Positions 8,929 to 19,059 of a DNA stretch of 64,000 nucleotides are shown piece by piece. Below the pieces are notes generated by a model that was not told where the DNA came from, ran no database searches, and saw nothing but the letters and a program-made list of their open reading frames with translations. Location: positions 17,787,401-17,851,400 of the forward strand of contig CM034405.1 of assembly GCA_019925095.2 (NCBI GenBank), read 5' to 3'. Position numbers and translations under genes: made by a program. The stretch's first letter is position 1. Every line of letters begins with the position of its first letter. Source of the stretch: Dendrolimus kikuchii. Taxonomy: Eukaryota; Arthropoda; Insecta; Lepidoptera; Lasiocampidae.

Positions 8929-10487
8929 GCAGTATTGAAAGGATCGCCCGAACAGTTGGAGTGTTAAATTGCCGACCATTACCTCTTCGCTATTGCTAAC
9001 ACTTGGTTTGTTCTAAAAGTATTCTATAATAAGCATTGATGTCAAAAGTTCTTTCAAAGGTTTAGGCGTTTTACACGACAAACAATTAAAACTTTCGAGT
9101 CTATATTATGAATGATTAGGATCAATATAGACAAAACTGCAAATGGACTGTAATATATTATATATCCAATTTATTGAAAACAAAACAAATTTGCTAAATA
9201 TCAATTTCCGAGACCTGAAGAAAAATTCCCAGTAAAGCACTTCGCCTTATCATCGCAACTGCAGTATGGAAAGGATCACCCGAACAGATCGAGTGTTAAA
9301 TTGCCGTCCATTACCTCGTCGCTATTGCTAACACTTGGTTTGTTCTAAAAGTATTGTATAATAAGCATAGATGTCAAAAGTTCTTTCAAAGGTTTAGGCG
9401 TCTTACACGAAAAACAATTAAAACGTTGAGTTTATATTATGAATTATTAGGATCAATATAGACGAAGCTGCAAATGGATGGTAATATATTATATATACAA
9501 TTCATTGACAACAAAACAAATTTGCTAAATATCAATTTCCAATACGTCACGAAAAATTCCCAGTAAAGCACTTCGCCTTATCATCGCAACGGCAGTATTG
9601 AAAGGATCGCCCGAACAGTTGGTGTGTTAAATTGTCGGCCATTATCTCTTAGCTATTGCTAACACCTGGTTTGTTCTAAAAGTATTGTATAATAAGCATT
9701 GATGTCAAAAGTTCTTTCAAAGGTTTTGGTGTCTTGCACGAAAAACAATTTTGAACCTCTGAGTGTATATTACGAATTATTAGGATCAATATAGACGAAG
9801 CTGCAAATGGACGGTAATCTATATATATAAAAGAAAGTCGTGTTACACTATTTATAACTCAAGAACGGCTGTGCCGATTTGGCTGAAAATTGGTGGGGAG
9901 TAGCTTAGAACCAGGAGACGGACATAGGATATTTTTTATCTCGTTAGAACCGGTAGCTGGCGCTGAGATCGGGTTCTAGAATCCTCCTAATCACCTGGAG
10001 CGATTTTGGTGATTTTGTTTTTGTGTGTTTGAGTGGGTTCCCGGATGGTTTAGATTCGCAATTAGAACCGATAGGTGGCGCTGAGATCGGGTTCCGGAAT
10101 CCTCCTAATCACCTGGACCGATTTTGGTGATTTTGTTTTTGTGTGTTTCAGTGGGTCCCCGGATGGTTTAAATTCACAATTGGAATCGGTAGATGGCACT
10201 GGGATCGGGTTCTAGATTTTTATTTTTTTAGAGCAGGTCAAAGTCTGCCGGGGCCGCTAGTATATTATATATCCGATTCATTGACAACAAAACAAATTTG
10301 CTAAATATCAATTTCCAATACGTCATGAAAAATTCCCAGTAAAGCACTTCGCCTTATCATCGCAACTGCAGTATTGAAAGGATCGCCCGAACAGATCGAG
10401 TGTTAAATTGCCGGCCATTACCACTTCGCTATTGCTAACACCTGGTTTGTTCTAAAAGTATCATATCATAAGCATTGATGTGAAAAG
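8929..10487 (+). repeat. tandem ~332-bp satellite-like array
   Basis: Units begin at 8929, 9261, 9592 and 10368 with 'gcagtattgaaagg' or a close variant. Spacings are 332, 331 and, once the 443-bp Helitron is removed, 333. The last unit stops near 10487. Conserved landmarks are 'taataagcat(t/a)gatgtcaaaagttctttcaaagg' in the middle and 'aattcccagtaaagcacttcgcc' near the end. No reading frame is kept. Together with 1763-2048 this was one array of at least four and a half units before the BEL/Pao insertion. Confidence 0.9.
9818..10260 (+). mobile_element. non-autonomous Helitron (443 bp) inside a satellite unit
   Basis: The element begins TCTATATATAT and ends GGCCGCTAG, and the satellite reads on without a gap across it: 'acggtaa' before, 'tatattatatatcc' after. 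This is the A|T target with no duplication expected of Helitrons (TC at the 5' end, CTRR at the 3' end). Internally a 118-bp segment is repeated at 9948, 10066 and, in part, 10184. It codes for nothing, so a Rep/helicase would have to be supplied elsewhere. Relatives are at 11608-11822, 37665-37865 and 41366-41588. Confidence 0.9.
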
Positions 10488-11064
10488 CAACCAAAAAAGA
10501 ACTTTTGAAACGTGTTATCGAATATTCACTTGATCAAAGGACTCGTCTGTCATTTATTTTGACAAGGTAAAATTCGTTTATGGACTGCCCATCGCATGGG
10601 GATCGCAGTGGGGAGTCTAGAGTGCTCGTATGCAGTTATATTATTCTGCATTCCCTTACTTCCTTTATTCATTCATTAGATGAATCGATACACGTTGTTA
10701 TGCGCAGTATACAGACAAGCATGTTACAATATATATAGACAAGCAAGAGTTATATTTTTTATTTAAACCATAAAGTTAACAAAATATTTCTATTGGTAAG
10801 TTTAAGTGGGTATATATTACAATTTACAAATTAAATAGTTTTTATTATTTATTTATTAGATTCACAAAATTATGGGGGTGCAAACTTTTTTAAGATAGAT
10901 GTAAGCAATGTAAGTATGTTTTCTTCAAATAAATTATTTATTTCTTTCTTTCTTTCTTAAATCTTTCACGCAAATCTATCCCAATTTACAAGATAATATA
11001 TATAGAGAGTATATATCATAAAGAAAATAGGTACGTATAAGATTACATGACAATCGCTTTATGT
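10488..11064 (+). other. no gene seen; short simple repeats
   Basis: AT-rich, with no frame or repeat I can name. It includes a (TTTC)n tract at 10939-10967 next to 'ttcttcaaataaat', which resembles the (GAAA)n-tailed element at 38726-39056 in reverse orientation. Confidence 0.5.
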
Positions 11065-11113
11065 AATTAATAGATAGATAGATAACACTTTATTGCTCAC
11101 CAAATAAACAATT

Positions 11114-11114
<1 letters not shown>

Positions 11115-11191
<77 letters not shown>

Positions 11192-11300
11192 TACATACAC
11201 ATATATGTACATATGCATATAAATGTATATATATGTATATATACATACATATATATATATATGTATATATGTATATCTATATATAGGTATATTTATATAT
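11115..11300 (+). repeat. (AT)n / (TATG)n microsatellite
   Basis: About 185 bases of alternating AT with interspersed 'gtat', 'catac' and 'gcata' units. Long Y/I/C frames on both strands across it are simple-repeat translations, not genes. It follows a short 'acactttattgctcaccaa' LINE-tail piece at 11065-11107. Confidence 0.92.
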
Positions 11301-11303
11301 ATG

Positions 11304-11606
11304 TCCGTGCAGGAACGGAGAAAGAACACAATTTCCTACGGTCGGGCGGCCAATCGTAAGAGGCAACAAAACACCCCACAGCCAGTTGGTAGGGTATTTG
11401 CCCGCCTGGATATTTACCATCCCGGTCTAGAGTATGCCGCCATAACAACTTTGAGTTGTGTTCCGGCATTAGTGGCCAGATCCCAGTCTCCCTTTACAGG
11501 GCGGCAGCACAGTACCACCTTTGGTGTTACGAGTGTCCATAGGCGATGGTAACCGCTTTCCATCAGGTGGGCTGTCAGCCAGTCTACTGAACTCGCGAAA
11601 AAAAAA
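11304..11606 (+). mobile_element. family A repeat, copy 1 (full length)
   Basis: Family A is a ~310-bp unit starting 'ttatccgtgcaggaacgg' and ending 'ctgcaat(a)n'. This copy runs from 'gtccgtgcaggaacggag' to an A9 tail. It is among the more diverged members. Frames stay open by chance on both strands of most copies and show no protein domain I know. No A or B box is visible, so I call it a short poly(A)-tailed retroelement, possibly a SINE or a LINE 3' end. Confidence 0.8.
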
Positions 11607-11607
11607 A

Positions 11608-11822
11608 TTATATATATATATATATATAAAATTCTTCTATTCGTGTGTATGTCACTGAACTCCTCCTAAACGGTTGGAGCGATTTTGATGAATTTTTTTT
11701 ATGTATTGAGCGGGTGGGTCCCCGGATGGTTCAGATTCACATTTGGATGAGGTTGGTGGTGTTGGAATCGGGTTCTAAGTTTTATTATTTTAAGTCAAGA
11801 CAACGTCTGCTGAGCCCTCTAG
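11608..11822 (+). mobile_element. Helitron-like fragment
   Basis: It shares 'gtgggtccccggatggtt' and 'tggaatcgggttcta' with 9818-10260 and ends CTCTAG before a T, as that element does. The 5' end merges into (AT)n, so the start is approximate. Confidence 0.7.
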
Positions 11823-11847
11823 TTAACTTGTAAATTTATAGATAGAT

Positions 11848-11990
11848 AGAAATATAGAAAATACTTTATTGATCACCACAGACACATAAAGTAAGTAAAT
11901 CATTTACAGTCATTTCGTGTAAGGCAGAAACAAAGGGCGGCCTAATCGCTTTAGAGCGATCTCTTACAGACAACCCGAGCTGTGGATTGT
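11848..11990 (-). repeat. LINE 3'-end repeat, second copy
   Basis: From 'aatactttattgatcacca' to 'gcgatctcttacagacaacc', the same family as 271-400, with its (gata)n side at 11840. Confidence 0.6.
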
Positions 11991-12029
11991 GTGAAAGGAA
12001 TCGAGAGTGTATGACGGTGGTGTAAAAAT

Positions 12030-12350
12030 CAAATACATGTAATTAATAGGGGATACATTACATCGAGATGTCGCCGACCGTTTAGTAGACTTCTCACGCG
12101 ACGAAAAGGCTGGCGTCTATTTTGCTCAAAGGCTAAGTATTGCTATTCAACGTGGTAACGACGCCAGCCTTTTGAGAACGTTTCCGGTGAGCGACAGTGG
12201 TTTGGGACCAATATTTTATCTATAATTTTTTTTTTAGTTCTAGTTTTTAATTTTAGATTTATTTTTCATACTATAGTTTAGTATAAATATTTAATTGTAT
12301 TTTTATTTTAATATTCTTTAGAATAAACATATTTGAAGTCATAAAAAAAA
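12030..12350 (+). pseudogene. LINE RT C-terminal tail plus 3' UTR, copy 1
   Basis: This decayed fragment shares with 13140-13290 and 13387-13632 the pattern 'aaaggctggc', 'cgtggtaacgacgccagcc' and 'gcgacagtggtttgg', followed by an AT-rich 3' UTR and 'aataaac'. The best copy (13054-13290) translates to the C-terminus of a non-LTR RT. No frame survives here. Confidence 0.6.
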
Positions 12351-12575
12351 TAGGATACATAAATATTATATAATACAAATAATTAAAATAAATAAAAAGA
12401 ATATAGACAATAACATATGTTAATATTATATATAATCAAATATGTACATTGTTTTTTGGGCTGTTTTCCATTTTGTAATAAAAAATTAACCGCTTTTTTT
12501 AAGCTATATCTCAACTCATTACATTCTGAGCCCAAAAGTCCCCGTCTCCTTTGTACTCATTATTAATATTTACAA

Positions 12576-12868
12576 GTCGTGGTAGCGTAATGGCTAGCGC
12601 ACGCGTCCCAAACTCAAAGGGCGCGGGTTCGATCCTGACCGGAACGCATGCACCACTTAGGCAGTTTTCTGACCTAATGTGCATATTGTTACAATTACCA
12701 CGTGCTAATAACGGTGAAGGAAAACATCGTGATGCAACCTGCACATCGAGATAACCGATGTGTCAAACCTGTCAAGCCGCCTTGGACAAGCGTGGTGGGG
12801 TATACTGTCCGTTCCCCTATGAGGAAGAGGCCCGAGCCCAGCAGTGGGACATTTATGGGCTGCTATTA
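12576..12868 (+). mobile_element. tRNA-derived SINE, plus strand
   Basis: Same family as 915-1225. A box TAGCGTAATGG at 12583-12593, B box GGTTCGATCCT at 12626-12636, then the family's body and the tail 'cccagcagtgggac...tgggctgctatta'. No clear target duplication is left. The tRNA-like head is part of the SINE and should not be annotated as a tRNA gene. Confidence 0.87.
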
Positions 12869-13053
12869 TACACTGGCTATCTGGGATCGGCCCCAGAGTA
12901 GTCCGTTGTATATTACCCATAACATAGCGTAACTTGCTTAATTTGGGTTCATACAATATGTGTGTTGTCTGCTGATAATATGTGTATAGCGACAACAACA
13001 GCTATACAATATTATTACACATATTAACAAATTAATCTATATGTCGCAAATAT

Positions 13054-13380
13054 GTGTCCATTGGTAGTGGGTACGTATTTGTGGCTTTCGGGGTCGAGAC
13101 CCTGGGGCCATGGGGGCCTGGAGCTCATCACCTCTATCGAGACCTCTCAACGCGTCTCATTGAGGTCTCGCGTGACCAAAAGGCTGGCTTGCACCTAGGA
13201 CAACGCATTAATTATCAACGCGGAAATGCGGTCAGCATTTTGGGCACGCTCCCCACCGACAGCGATTTGGAGTCCATTTTTTATTTATAGATTTATATTA
13301 TTTTGTAGGTGTAGCTTTATTTATAGTATGGTTTAGTTTATATATTTTTAAGGTTTAATTAAAAACAAATTAATATACAT
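13054..13380 (+). pseudogene. LINE reverse transcriptase C-terminus, copy 2
   Basis: A 78-codon frame (13054-13290) whose residues 9-78 read like the end of a non-LTR RT protein: 'VETLGPWGPGAHHLYRDLS', 'RLIEVSRDQKAG', 'QRGNAVSILGTLPTDSD', stop. The polymerase itself is absent, so this is a 5'-truncated retrotransposed tail. The ATG is incidental. A T-rich 3' UTR follows to about 13380. Two more copies flank it (12030-12350, 13387-13632) and another is at 20335-20475. Confidence 0.75.
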
Positions 13381-13386
13381 AAACTG

Positions 13387-13632
13387 GTTAATTTTTCACG
13401 CAACGAATCAGCATTGCCATACGGCGTGGCAATGCAGCCAGCCTTCTGGGCAGGCTTCCCTCTGGCAGCGATTTGTATTAATTTATTTATAATTTAGTTT
13501 ATTATTAAGCTCCTTAACAACTAATAGTATTTAATTTTTAAGTTGTTTTTTGTAGTGTAGTTTAATTTTTAAGATGGTTTAGTTAGTAATAAAATGTGAG
13601 ATACTCTAAATAAATCATTGCATAATATACGT
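13387..13632 (+). pseudogene. LINE RT C-terminal tail, copy 3
   Basis: 'cacgcaacgaatcagcattg', 'gccagccttctgggcagg' and 'ctggcagcgatttg' align with the copy just upstream. It directly adjoins that copy's 3' UTR, giving three related LINE ends within 1.6 kb. No open frame. Confidence 0.65.
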
Positions 13633-13661
13633 ACAATTTGATATTAAATATTTATTAAACA

Positions 13662-13722
13662 TACATACATACATACATACATATATACATAACTTCACGC
13701 CAGTTCCCTTGCGGCGTGATTA
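13662..13722 (-). repeat. RTE-like LINE (family R) 3' tail, short
   Basis: (catacata)n followed by 'acttcacgccagttcccttg', the complement of the end of the LINE at 47186-47940. Only ~30 bases of element remain besides the tail repeat. Confidence 0.75.
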
Positions 13723-13828
13723 TATTTATTAAAGAGAGATATAATATTCTCTTATCAGTTTTTTGAAAGTAGGGAGTGATGTTACCTGTCTAATGTTTTC
13801 GGGCAACGAGTTCCACAGTCGAACGGCC

Positions 13829-14108
13829 TTTTTTTTATTGCACTAGATCAGCAGACAGGCAGACGGCCCACTTGATGGAAAGCGGTTACCATCGCCTATG
13901 GACAATTGCAACACCAAAGTTGCTACAAATGCGCAGTTGCTCTCTTAACGGAGACTGGAACCTGGTCGCTAATGCCGGAACATAACTCAGGGTTGTTATG
14001 GCGACATAGTTTAGACCAGGGGTGGTAGCCATCCTAGCCTACCACCTGGCTGTGGGTTGTTAAGTCGCCTCTTACGACAGGCCGCCCGGCCGCAGGAAAT
14101 TGCGGCCT
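13829..14108 (-). mobile_element. family A repeat, copy 2
   Basis: Minus-strand copy from the T-run at 13829 ('tttattgcactagatcagc') to 'ggccgcaggaaattg'. It stops ~20 bases short of the usual 5' end and is replaced there by 'cggcctacacaacg'. Moderately diverged. Confidence 0.82.
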
Positions 14109-14828
14109 ACACAACGAAGGAGTTGGTGTAAAACGTAGAAGCGTTTGCAGGTTTTTATACACTTTATATAAAAAAAATAGAGTTGCAGTTAATAGAATGT
14201 TTTACTTCTGTATCATAAAGCCGAGATATTAAGATATCTACTTTCTTAAAAATACTTACGGCTGTGTTCTCACCGACGAGCGACCGCGGCCCACGCCAAT
14301 CTACCGAAGGGGGGCGGCGGCCCGGCACATTTTAGGGTACACCAATTAAAAATAATAAGGACGGGCGTAAGAAAATCGCTGTTGCACGTAAAACTTCAGC
14401 AGGACAAAGTTGGTTCGTTAAAATTATTTTAGCTTTAAAAAAAATGTATAATAAGGCGAGGATTTCGCTCTTAACTTTTGTTAATTTTTTTCAACGTTTC
14501 ATCACTGTTAAACAATGTACTAATTAATTGTTATATTTTGATACTTGTACAAGTTTTGTTAATACAAATCGCAGTGACATAATACAATACAAAGTTCCTT
14601 GCTAGGGCTCATCACTTTATTCTGAATTGCACACAAAAAGTAGGCTTCATTAGTAATGACAATATTTTAAATACTATCTACATATATCTGCAGCGATATT
14701 TTCAGGACAATTTTCTGAAAATAAATGTAACTTCAAAGAGGTTTATAGTACTTTTTAATTTTTAAGTTTTTTATTCAATGGTGTAGTTTAATTTATAATT
14801 AATGGAAGTTTAAATACATTTAAGTATT
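14109..14828 (+). other. no gene seen; small CpG-rich patch
   Basis: AT-rich except for 14262-14340, which is CG-rich ('gcgaccgcggcccacgcc', 'ggggggcggcggcccgg'). No frame or repeat recognised. Confidence 0.45.
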
Positions 14829-14862
14829 AGTGCTGTGCTGGAATTTCTTCCAGCACAGCACT
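14829..14862 (+). other. perfect 14-bp hairpin
   Basis: Arms 14829-14842 and 14849-14862 are exact complements with a 6-base loop (atttct). The following 'gattttcagtgccaatcccg' matches the (GAAA)n-tailed element at 38726-39056, where the same place also forms an inverted repeat around 'ggaagatattccg'. So the hairpin is a property of that repeat family. Confidence 0.7.
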
Positions 14863-14906
14863 GATTTTCAGTGCCAATCCCGCCTCATTGATTAATATTT
14901 GACCCG

Positions 14907-15070
14907 AAGCAAAAACAGCAAAAACTTTATACCCATTTTTACGTAAATTGCGCGGACGGAGGAGTGTGAAATTTCGCACACTTACAGTTTATATAGAGAA
15001 GGAGTGCAGTATGCTAATATTTTTTTACATAATGCATAAAAATACATTAAATCAACAAAAAAAAAATTAC
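14907..15070 (+). repeat. dispersed repeat (family Z), truncated
   Basis: 'gcaaaaactttatacccat', 'aaattgcgcggacggagg', 'tagtttatatagaga'-type sequence shared with 43465-43780 (plus) and 55870-56340 (minus). Here it ends at 15070 where a LINE fragment begins. Function and class unknown. Confidence 0.65.
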
Positions 15071-15405
15071 ACACACGATCAATTTGATCGTGTACTAGCA
15101 GAAGGTGTGTCGTGGCCTTCCACGACTTCTGCGTCCATCCACTTTTGCATTGTATATCTGTTTAGTCATTCTTTCATCATGCATTCTTTCCACATGCCCG
15201 AACCACCGGAGCATTCTTTTCCTTACCTTCACCCCGACACTCTCTTTCAGACCAACTCTCTTTCTTACTTCGGTATTACGAAAGCGGTCCGCGAGCGTCA
15301 CTCCGCAGATTTTGCGCAGTGCTCGCATCTCGATCGCGCTTACTCTAATTTCATGCTCTCTCTTCCATACCCAACTCTCGCTTCCATACGTGAGCGTAGG
15401 TACCT
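15071..15405 (-). pseudogene. RTE-like LINE RT C-terminal fragment (family R)
   Basis: On the minus strand this encodes part of the RT tail typical of arthropod endonuclease-RT elements: 'MRALRKICGVTLADR', 'KRVGLKESVGVKVRK', 'RWFGHVERMHDERMTK'. The polymerase core is missing. At the plus-strand left end (15071-15103) the order is odd: the segment beside the GATCAATTTGATC palindrome is flipped relative to other copies. Confidence 0.85.
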
Positions 15406-17035
15406 ATGATATGAGAAACAGTTACAACAAAATATCGAAATAGTACTTCTGGATTTTATTATTAATCACGGTTCGCTTTGCACAAAGCACTGTCACGCAC
15501 TGAACCACGGTTAATATCCTTTAAATCCATTGTACATAACTTCACCGAATTATTTACCGATGCGTCCAACTTAAGCAATTTGAATTTGAGATTCACTCGA
15601 AACTAAGTTTCAACTCATAAAATAAAAGGTTTTATGTACAAAGCTATAATTACGGAGTTTCAAATTTTAAACGTTGCATTTACGTAGGACAATGTAAAAT
15701 TAAATTGAATTTTTAATGGATTATTATACTTCGGTAATACTTGCTAAAAATTTTAATACATGAATTAAACCTCTGTAACTCAGCTTTTTGTCGTTAAATG
15801 AGTTTTTAGACTCCCCTTATAATTTCGTCAGAAACAGAACCCGTCTGAATGTTTGTCCGTCTGTCTATACAATTATGTCAAAAGTTTTTACTTTGCGAAA
15901 ACACTATATAGGTATTTATGTATTTCTACTAGTTCTGTACTTTATGTAATATAGTTATATTCATTATACCAAAAAAAAAGTACTGTCAGCAGTGCCGTAA
16001 ATAGGGCGGTGTAACCGGCGCCCAGGCACAGGGAGCAGACTCTGGGGGCGCAAGAATGGCCAGACCAGGCAGGACTATTATTTTTTCGGTTTGCTCCTGA
16101 TAAGTTCCTGCTGCGTCCCTAGTGCTCGATTCCAACACATACGTACCTACATGCCAGTATCATCAAAAACGCCTATTAAATTAGACAAAACATCGCGCTC
16201 ATTTCTTTGGCAGCGCACGAGCGTATTTGTGTTCAGGTTAAAAAAAAAGACATTTATTTATTTTTTTAGAAACTTTCAGAAACTTATTATCGTATGGTCT
16301 ATAAAATTATACCGTAACTAGCAAAAATTAAAAAAAAAATTGGTTTTTGGCGATGTTTGAAATCTTTAAAAAATTTGGAGCGATCTCTTAAATAAATTTT
16401 TTTGAGCTGTCCTTCGGAGGGAGTTCTTAAAACATCAAAAGCTAACCTTTTTTCACTCGAGATTCAAAAAAATTATAGTCGGTGTTTTGCGCCACCCTAG
16501 TAGTGACCAACGTACATGTTGGTCACCTATAACGAAATTTTATTCTGCGCAGATGCTACGCACTTAACAACTGTTTTATTTCTGTTTGTATCAAATTCAA
16601 ATTCAAATTTATTTAACCAAACTTCTCATTACATGACAGCTATAACAAAATATTGTGCTAAGTTACTTTATCCTGGTTGTCACGTTCTGAGCGAGATATG
16701 GCTCCTAAAGAACCCTGCACTTGGCAAAGCCTGTATCGCAGGGATCATATAATTTATATATGCATAAAATGAAACATTATTCAATACATATTTATAGTAT
16801 GGAAGGGTGAACGCTTGAGTGTGTTGCGTCTGTGCGCGTGCATTCGTGTGTGTGTGTGTGTGTGAGTGTGTGTGGGCGTGTGTTTGTATGTGTCTGTGTG
16901 TGCATGTATTTGTATATATTTAAAACACAATACACAGTAGTTGTTCTGTTTGAAAGTAACTAAGATAATGTAAGAGTTTAAATGTAAACGTTTTGGCCTG
17001 TGTTAATGTTAATCTAATAATCTCACCTTTGCTTA
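15406..17035 (+). other. no gene seen; AT-rich, GT microsatellite
   Basis: No supported frame. It contains an interspersed fragment at 15830-15880 ('agaacccgtctgaatgtttgtccgtctg', a pattern common in old insect retroelement tails), a patch at 15985-16060 ('gccgtaaatagggcggtg') and a (GT)n tract at about 16830-16905. Confidence 0.45.
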
Positions 17036-17552
17036 GCTCGCCATACACAACGCGGTGCTGGTACCTACGCTCACGTATGGATGCGAGAGTTGGGTATGGA
17101 AGAGAGAGCATGAAAGTAGAGTAAACGCGGTCGAGATGCGAGCACTGCGCAAAAACTGCGGAGTGACGCTCGCGGACCGCGTTCGTAATACCGAAGTAAG
17201 AAAGAGAGTTGGTCTGAAAGAGAGTGTCGGGGTGAAGGTAAGGAAAGGAATGCTCCGATGGTTCGGGCATGTGGAAAGAATGCATGATGAAAGAATGACT
17301 AAACAGATATACAATGCAAAAGTGGATGGATGCAGAAGTCGTGGAAGGCCACGACAAACCTTCCATGATCAAATTGATCGTGTACTAGCAGAAAGTGATG
17401 TCAGGAGCCTTAAGAACAGACGAGCTTGCATGACAAGAGTTATGAATGTCAAAGAGGCAAGTGAGGTGTGTAAGAATAAGACTAAATGGCACTCTGTTGT
17501 TCGTGCCTACCCCGCAAGGGAACTGGCGTGAAGTTATGTATGTATGTATGCT
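17036..17552 (+). pseudogene. RTE-like LINE RT C-terminal fragment with 3' end (family R)
   Basis: The longest uninterrupted family R frame here (17055-17531): 'LVPTLTYGCESWVWKREHES', 'LADRVRNTEVRKRVGLKESV', 'RWFGHVERM', ending 'YPARELA' and stop. It then runs into 'gaagttatgtatgtatgtatg', the short tandem tail common to RTE-type elements. The catalytic part lies upstream of the truncation at ~17036. Residues after the RT palm in this family probably bind nucleic acid, but no enzyme activity is expected. Confidence 0.87.
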
Positions 17553-17964
17553 TAGCTTAGCTATACTGTTGTATATATAAGGATACCTGAACGCGGGAAA
17601 TCGCTGTGCGAAAGATGTTTTGACTTGAGGTATAGGAATATTAATTCCTCGACGTATCAGCAACTTAATATGTTGTTGTAATTACTTGTAATTACAACTG
17701 AACAAATTTTACTCATTATACATCTTGAAAAGTGTCTTTTAAAAACTAAAACAATAAAACAGAAGTACTTTAGAAACAAAACAGATTACACTGTTTGTAA
17801 ACTAAACAAATACAATGAAAATAAGAAACGAATGTTTCTATTGTAATTGAAAGTTCACAAAGGATACTGTAGTAGGGTGACATTGATTTAAGGATTGTTT
17901 ATTTATTTAAATTTTCTATCAGATAAACATGTCCTATAGCTACAATTACAATGCATACAATTAC
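17553..17964 (+). other. no gene seen
   Basis: AT-rich sequence without frames or repeats I can identify. Confidence 0.45.
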
Positions 17965-18276
17965 TTTTTTTTTATTGCAGAAGATCAGCAGACAGGCAGA
18001 CGGCCCACTTGATGGAAAGCGGTTACCATCGCCTATGGACATTTGCAACATCAAAGGTGCTACAAATGCGCTGCTGCTCTCTTAAGGGAAACTGGAAGCT
18101 GGTTACTAATGCCGGAACATAACTCAAGGTTGTTATGGTGACATACTTTAGACCAGGGGTGGTAGCCATCCAGTCGGGCAAATGCCCTACCACCTGGCTG
18201 TGAGTTGTTAAGACGCCTTTTACGACAGGCCGCCCGGCCGCAGGAAATTGTATTCTTTCTCCGTTCCTGCACGGAT
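17965..18276 (-). mobile_element. family A repeat, copy 3 (full length)
   Basis: Complete minus-strand copy: T9 'attgcag' at 17965, family body, and 'cgttcctgcacggat' at the other end. No clear target duplication. Confidence 0.88.
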
Positions 18277-18383
18277 AAACTTAACTTAAAATTAACTTAA
18301 CTTAACCTATAATAATTACAATTATAAATAATCAATTGAACATACGATACATATTCACATACACATCTATAATATTGAAATGG

Positions 18384-18480
18384 ATAAGTCGTGCGCAGAA
18401 GGATCTATAGTACTGAAGTGTATAAGTCGTGCGCAGAAGGATCTATAATACTGAAGAGTATAAGTCGTGCGCAGAAGGTT
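18384..18480 (+). repeat. 38-bp triplication
   Basis: 'aagtcgtgcgcagaagg' begins at 18386, 18424 and 18462, exact 38-base spacing. Units differ by a few bases. The third runs into the LINE fragment that follows. Confidence 0.85.
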
Positions 18481-18645
18481 TGCCAATAACAATCCTTCCT
18501 GCCTCCCACAAACACGACTCGCGGTCGTCTAGTTCTTACTATTACTTAGACAAGACTGTTTTTCCTGAAGAATACAATCTAGATGTCTTCAAATCTCGCG
18601 TGAACAGGTATCTTCTAGATAAGCGTGCTCCACCTTAGACTGCAT
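18475..18645 (+). pseudogene. LINE RT extreme C-terminus
   Basis: The frame ends 'YNLDVFKSRVNRYLLDKRAPP' and stop at 18636-18638, a closing motif of a non-LTR RT family (mature LINE proteins often end in a phrase like FKSRVNRYL). Only ~60 codons remain. The 38-bp triplication interrupts its left side. Confidence 0.6.
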
Positions 18646-18800
18646 TTCCGCCTGACATCAGCCGCAATGTCAGTCAAATGCGAACCTATCCATTATAAAA
18701 AAAAAACCAGCCCCGGTCCCAGTCGTAGGAAGAGGGAGGGATTGTCATCGGCAAACTTTCTGCGCACAACTTATATGTTTCGTTTTTATTTTCCGATAGG

Positions 18801-19001
18801 AAATAGGGCATTTGCCCGTTTGGATGGTTACCATCTCTGGTCTAGTATTATTATGTATTCCGGTATTAGTGGCCAGGTTCCAGTCCCCCGCCCCCTCTCT
18901 TCAAGGCCAGCAAAATGTTGGTAGCACCTTTGGTGTTACCATTACTACTTTTCATAAACTCAGCTGTTTGCTTCTCTGCTGTACTTCAACATTAAAAAAA
19001 A
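18801..19001 (+). mobile_element. family A repeat, copy 4 (5'-truncated, diverged)
   Basis: From 'agggcatttgcccgtttgg' to an A9 tail at ~19000. The 3' third is poorly conserved. Confidence 0.65.
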
Positions 19002-19059
19002 ACTAATACCACTTAAATCATAAAGACAAATCGTAAATACAAATTTGTAAGGTTAAGTG

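Noticed and set aside
11059..11359. Y/I-rich frames on both strands
   Set aside because: Translation of the (AT)n/(TATG)n microsatellite.
12576..12640. Possible tRNA gene
   Set aside because: A and B boxes are present, but the sequence does not close into a tRNA acceptor stem and is the head of a repeated SINE.
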